NCBI GenBank assembly: GCA_965205845.1 | Contig: CBDBIG010000005.1 | Location: 186,001-250,000 of the forward strand | Direction of reading: 5' to 3' | DNA length: 64,000 bases | From: CBDBIG01 sp965205845 [NCBI: bacterium] | GTDB taxonomy: Bacteria; SAR324 | Part shown: piece by piece, positions 62,119 through 64,000 of the stretch | Layout: the number at the start of each line of letters is the position of its first letter | How positions within the stretch are numbered: the first letter of the stretch is position 1 | Notes under the pieces: generated by a model | Database searches by the model: none | What the model was told of the DNA's origin: nothing | Seen by the model: the letters and a program-made list of their open reading frames with translations, nothing else | Translations under genes and position numbers: made by a program

Positions 62119-62273
62119 GGTATTTTTCTCCTTAGACGTTGTGTCGCCTTGCAAATTTGCCTCCTGAGCGATGGACGTATTTTGAACGCATGTGATGGTG
62201 TTTTCCGATATATCCACGCTTGAAGGATAAAGCCCCCCACCCAGCAAAGTCGAACACAAGGGCGTTGGAGGAT

Positions 62274-63428
62274 TTATCTTGTTTGGGAGATTTTTTGCCC
62301 AAAAATTTCATCGCCAATTACGTTGCGCAAGGCTTGAATGGTCCCGCCACCAATGGTAAACATGCGCGCATCGCGCACCATACGTTCAAGGGGGTAGTCG
62401 CGGGAATAGCCCTTTGCACCAAAAATTTGCAAAGCCTCATTCGAGACGTAAATGGCGGTTTCTCCCGCGGCTGCTTTGGCAAGGGCCGCGTAGTCGCGGC
62501 GTGGAAATCCTGTGTTGGGTTCGAGGTCGCTGGCAGCGCGATGGAGTAGCAGCCTGGCAGAATCTAAGCGGATCCGGCAATCGGCCATCATCCAGCGCAG
62601 CCCTTGAAATTCTGCAATAGGGCGCTTAAACTGGTGGCGTTCTTTGGCGTAACCCAAAGCGAGTTCGTAAGCTCCCTGTGCCACCCCAAGGGCCACGGTG
62701 CCCGCCCCCAGACGCTGTGCATTGTAAGCCGCCATCAAGCGCCCAATGCCTTTAGCCAGCAGGTTCCCCGCGGGCACGCGGCAGTTGCGCAAATGCAGTT
62801 CGGTTTCTGGAATGGCACGCAAACCCATCATGGGTGAACGACGCCCTACCTCAAAGCCAGCACTCCCTTTTTTAACCATAAAAGCACCGATGTGTGGTCG
62901 CTCACTTTCGGCATCAATTTGAGCAAATACCACGTTAACTTGCGAGACTCCACCCCCTGTAATCCAAATTTTATCGCCATTAAGCACCCATTCATCATTT
63001 TCGAGGCGTGCATGGGTGACCATTGAGGAAGCATCGGTCCCTGCCTCGGGCTCACTAATGGCAATCACCGGTTTGTCACCTGCCAGCACAAGGTTGGTGC
63101 AAAAGGATTTTAAAGCCTCGCTGCCGTAGCACAAAATAATCCCCAAGGCACCCATGTTCGCTTCTACCACAATGCGCCCCGTTGCCCCGCAAACCTTGGC
63201 CATTTCTTCAACCACCAATAAGGCATCGAGCAAACTAGCCCCCAAGCCCCCATATTTACGGGGAATCGTCATGCCCATAAAACCTGCTTCAACCAATTTT
63301 TCGACATTTTCATGAGGATAGGTTTCGGTTTCATCCCATTTTGCGGCCCGTGGTGCCACCCATTCTTGGGCAAGATTGCGTGCTTTTTCTTGCAAGGTAA
63401 ATTGCTCTTTGGTGAGTGAAAAATCCAT
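62274..63428 (-). CDS. Acyl-CoA dehydrogenase
   Basis: An FAD enzyme of beta-oxidation, 384 aa from ATG 63428 (MDFSLTKEQFTLQEKARN), the usual family start; the longer frame to 63590 is not family-like. Landmarks: GMTIPRKYGGLGASLLDALL, ISEPEAGTDASSMVT, LNGDKIWITGGGVSQV, QGLRWMMADCRIRLDSARLL, QIFGAKGYSRDYPLERMVRD and IGGGTIQALRNVI. In this family the sequence IGGGT near the end is followed by an arginine-rich tail. The catalytic base is not identified with certainty. It is the second acyl-CoA dehydrogenase of the window. Confidence 0.93.
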   Translation of the reverse strand: MDFSLTKEQFTLQEKARNLAQEWVAPRAAKWDETETYPHENVEKLVEAGFMGMTIPRKYGGLGASLLDALLVVEEMAKVCGATGRIVVEANMGALGIILCYGSEALKSFCTNLVLAGDKPVIAISEPEAGTDASSMVTHARLENDEWVLNGDKIWITGGGVSQVNVVFAQIDAESERPHIGAFMVKKGSAGFEVGRRSPMMGLRAIPETELHLRNCRVPAGNLLAKGIGRLMAAYNAQRLGAGTVALGVAQGAYELALGYAKERHQFKRPIAEFQGLRWMMADCRIRLDSARLLLHRAASDLEPNTGFPRRDYAALAKAAAGETAIYVSNEALQIFGAKGYSRDYPLERMVRDARMFTIGGGTIQALRNVIGDEIFGQKISQTR

Positions 63429-63613
63429 CTGTTTTTTTAAAAACCTGTTAGAATTTGTGAGGATAGCGATCTTAAAAAAGAGTGTCAAAGCGGTTCTCAA
63501 CGATAACGATATCGAACCCACACAGTATGCACAAAACCAAAAATATCGATTCCCCTTAACAACCGCACCCAATAGATAAAGCCAGCGCAAAAAGCGGCCT
63601 TCAAATTGCCCTT

Positions 63614-64000
63614 GTGAGTTCTAAAACCTTCTCAAAAACGCGTGTCAAAACAGCCCCAAAAGCACTCCCTAAAACGCCTGTAACCGTTGGAAATCCCGTA
63701 CTTAGTGGGGTTAAAGTGGCCATTGTGTGCGATTGGCTCGAGACCTACGCGGGCGCAGAGCGGGTCCTTGAGCAGATGATTACGTTGTTTCCTCAAGCCC
63801 AGATATTTTGTGTTGTCGATTGGGTTCCCCCAGCAGAACGCGCCTTTTTGCAAGAACGCCCCACTACCGCCAGTTTTATTCAGCATCTACCCTTTGCCAA
63901 AAAAAAATTTCGTGCCTACCTCCCCCTCATGCCCCTTGCGGTGGAATGCTTAGATGTTCGTGCTTTCGACCTCATAATCTCGAGTTCTCACGCTGTGGCC
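63614..64000 (+). CDS. Glycosyltransferase, family 4-like (partial, 5' end)
   Basis: The first 129 codons of a GT-B transferase. After a basic N-terminus of about 30 residues comes VKVAIVCDWLETYAGAERVL, then QAQIFCVVDWVP and AFDLIISSSHAVA, the usual N-terminal words of surface-polysaccharide GT4 enzymes. The start is uncertain: GTG 63614 opens the frame, and the domain itself begins near 63710. The rest is beyond the window. It is divergent from the acyl-CoA dehydrogenase gene. Confidence 0.8.
   Translation, partial: MSSKTFSKTRVKTAPKALPKTPVTVGNPVLSGVKVAIVCDWLETYAGAERVLEQMITLFPQAQIFCVVDWVPPAERAFLQERPTTASFIQHLPFAKKKFRAYLPLMPLAVECLDVRAFDLIISSSHAVA

Overview
The window is chromosomal DNA from a Gram-negative bacterium, most likely proteobacterial in the broad sense. 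It has a 2Fe-2S adrenodoxin-type ferredoxin, a complete dipeptide ABC transporter, GcvT, CarA, DnaE, RsmA and MiaA, lipoproteins with a lipobox, and a GT9 glycosyltransferase of the LPS type. The class cannot be fixed from sequence alone. A single-chain glycyl-tRNA synthetase, an NCKX-type exchanger and a LETM1-like protein are not the usual gamma- or alphaproteobacterial set.

Layout. 1-2.3 kb: sucC and the 5' part of sucD (minus strand), separated by a 22-bp minisatellite. 2.7-9.5 kb: frameshifted secreted ankyrin gene, pgeF, an NCKX-type Na/Ca exchanger convergent with a LETM1-like gene, and folC. 9.5-12.1 kb: gcvT and carA, divergent. 12.2-18.4 kb: dppABCDF on the minus strand, with a degenerate remnant of another ABC ATPase. 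19.1-28 kb: dnaE, a fragment of a Mu-type transposase beside a 17-bp array, an MnmC-like methyltransferase, a GATC-rich 14-bp array, and a DUF2254-like membrane protein with a cationic repeat tail. 28-39 kb: acyl-CoA dehydrogenase, glyS, a UvrD-family helicase, a beta-lactamase-fold hydrolase, the rubrerythrin/Fe-S oxidoreductase/DUF3501 operon, and an HpaI-type aldolase. 39.7-45.5 kb: GT9 glycosyltransferase with DUF4254, ferredoxin, MFS transporter, and two paralogous lipoproteins. 45.8-51.1 kb (minus strand): TauD-like dioxygenase, tpiA, secG, miaA, a small hypothetical gene, a tiny membrane protein, and a CcsA/YpjD-like protein. 51.3-58.1 kb: AmgK-like kinase, SH3-domain protein, rsmA, class III aminotransferase, two hypotheticals. 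58.3-62.2 kb: a decayed mobile region with a Mu-like transposase and repressor and a broken Dam-type restriction-modification system. 62.3-64 kb: acyl-CoA dehydrogenase and the start of a glycosyltransferase.

The most striking property is the density of tandem duplications: at least fifteen in 64 kb, with units of 14 to 277 bp. Most sit at gene boundaries and duplicate the 3' or 5' end of a neighbouring gene. Several are sequence-perfect and so recent, and some create new chimeric or repeat-encoded open frames. Functionally the window is mainly housekeeping (TCA cycle, folate and C1 metabolism, translation, replication and repair, peptide uptake, secretion), with one well-defined redox operon and one mobile scar.
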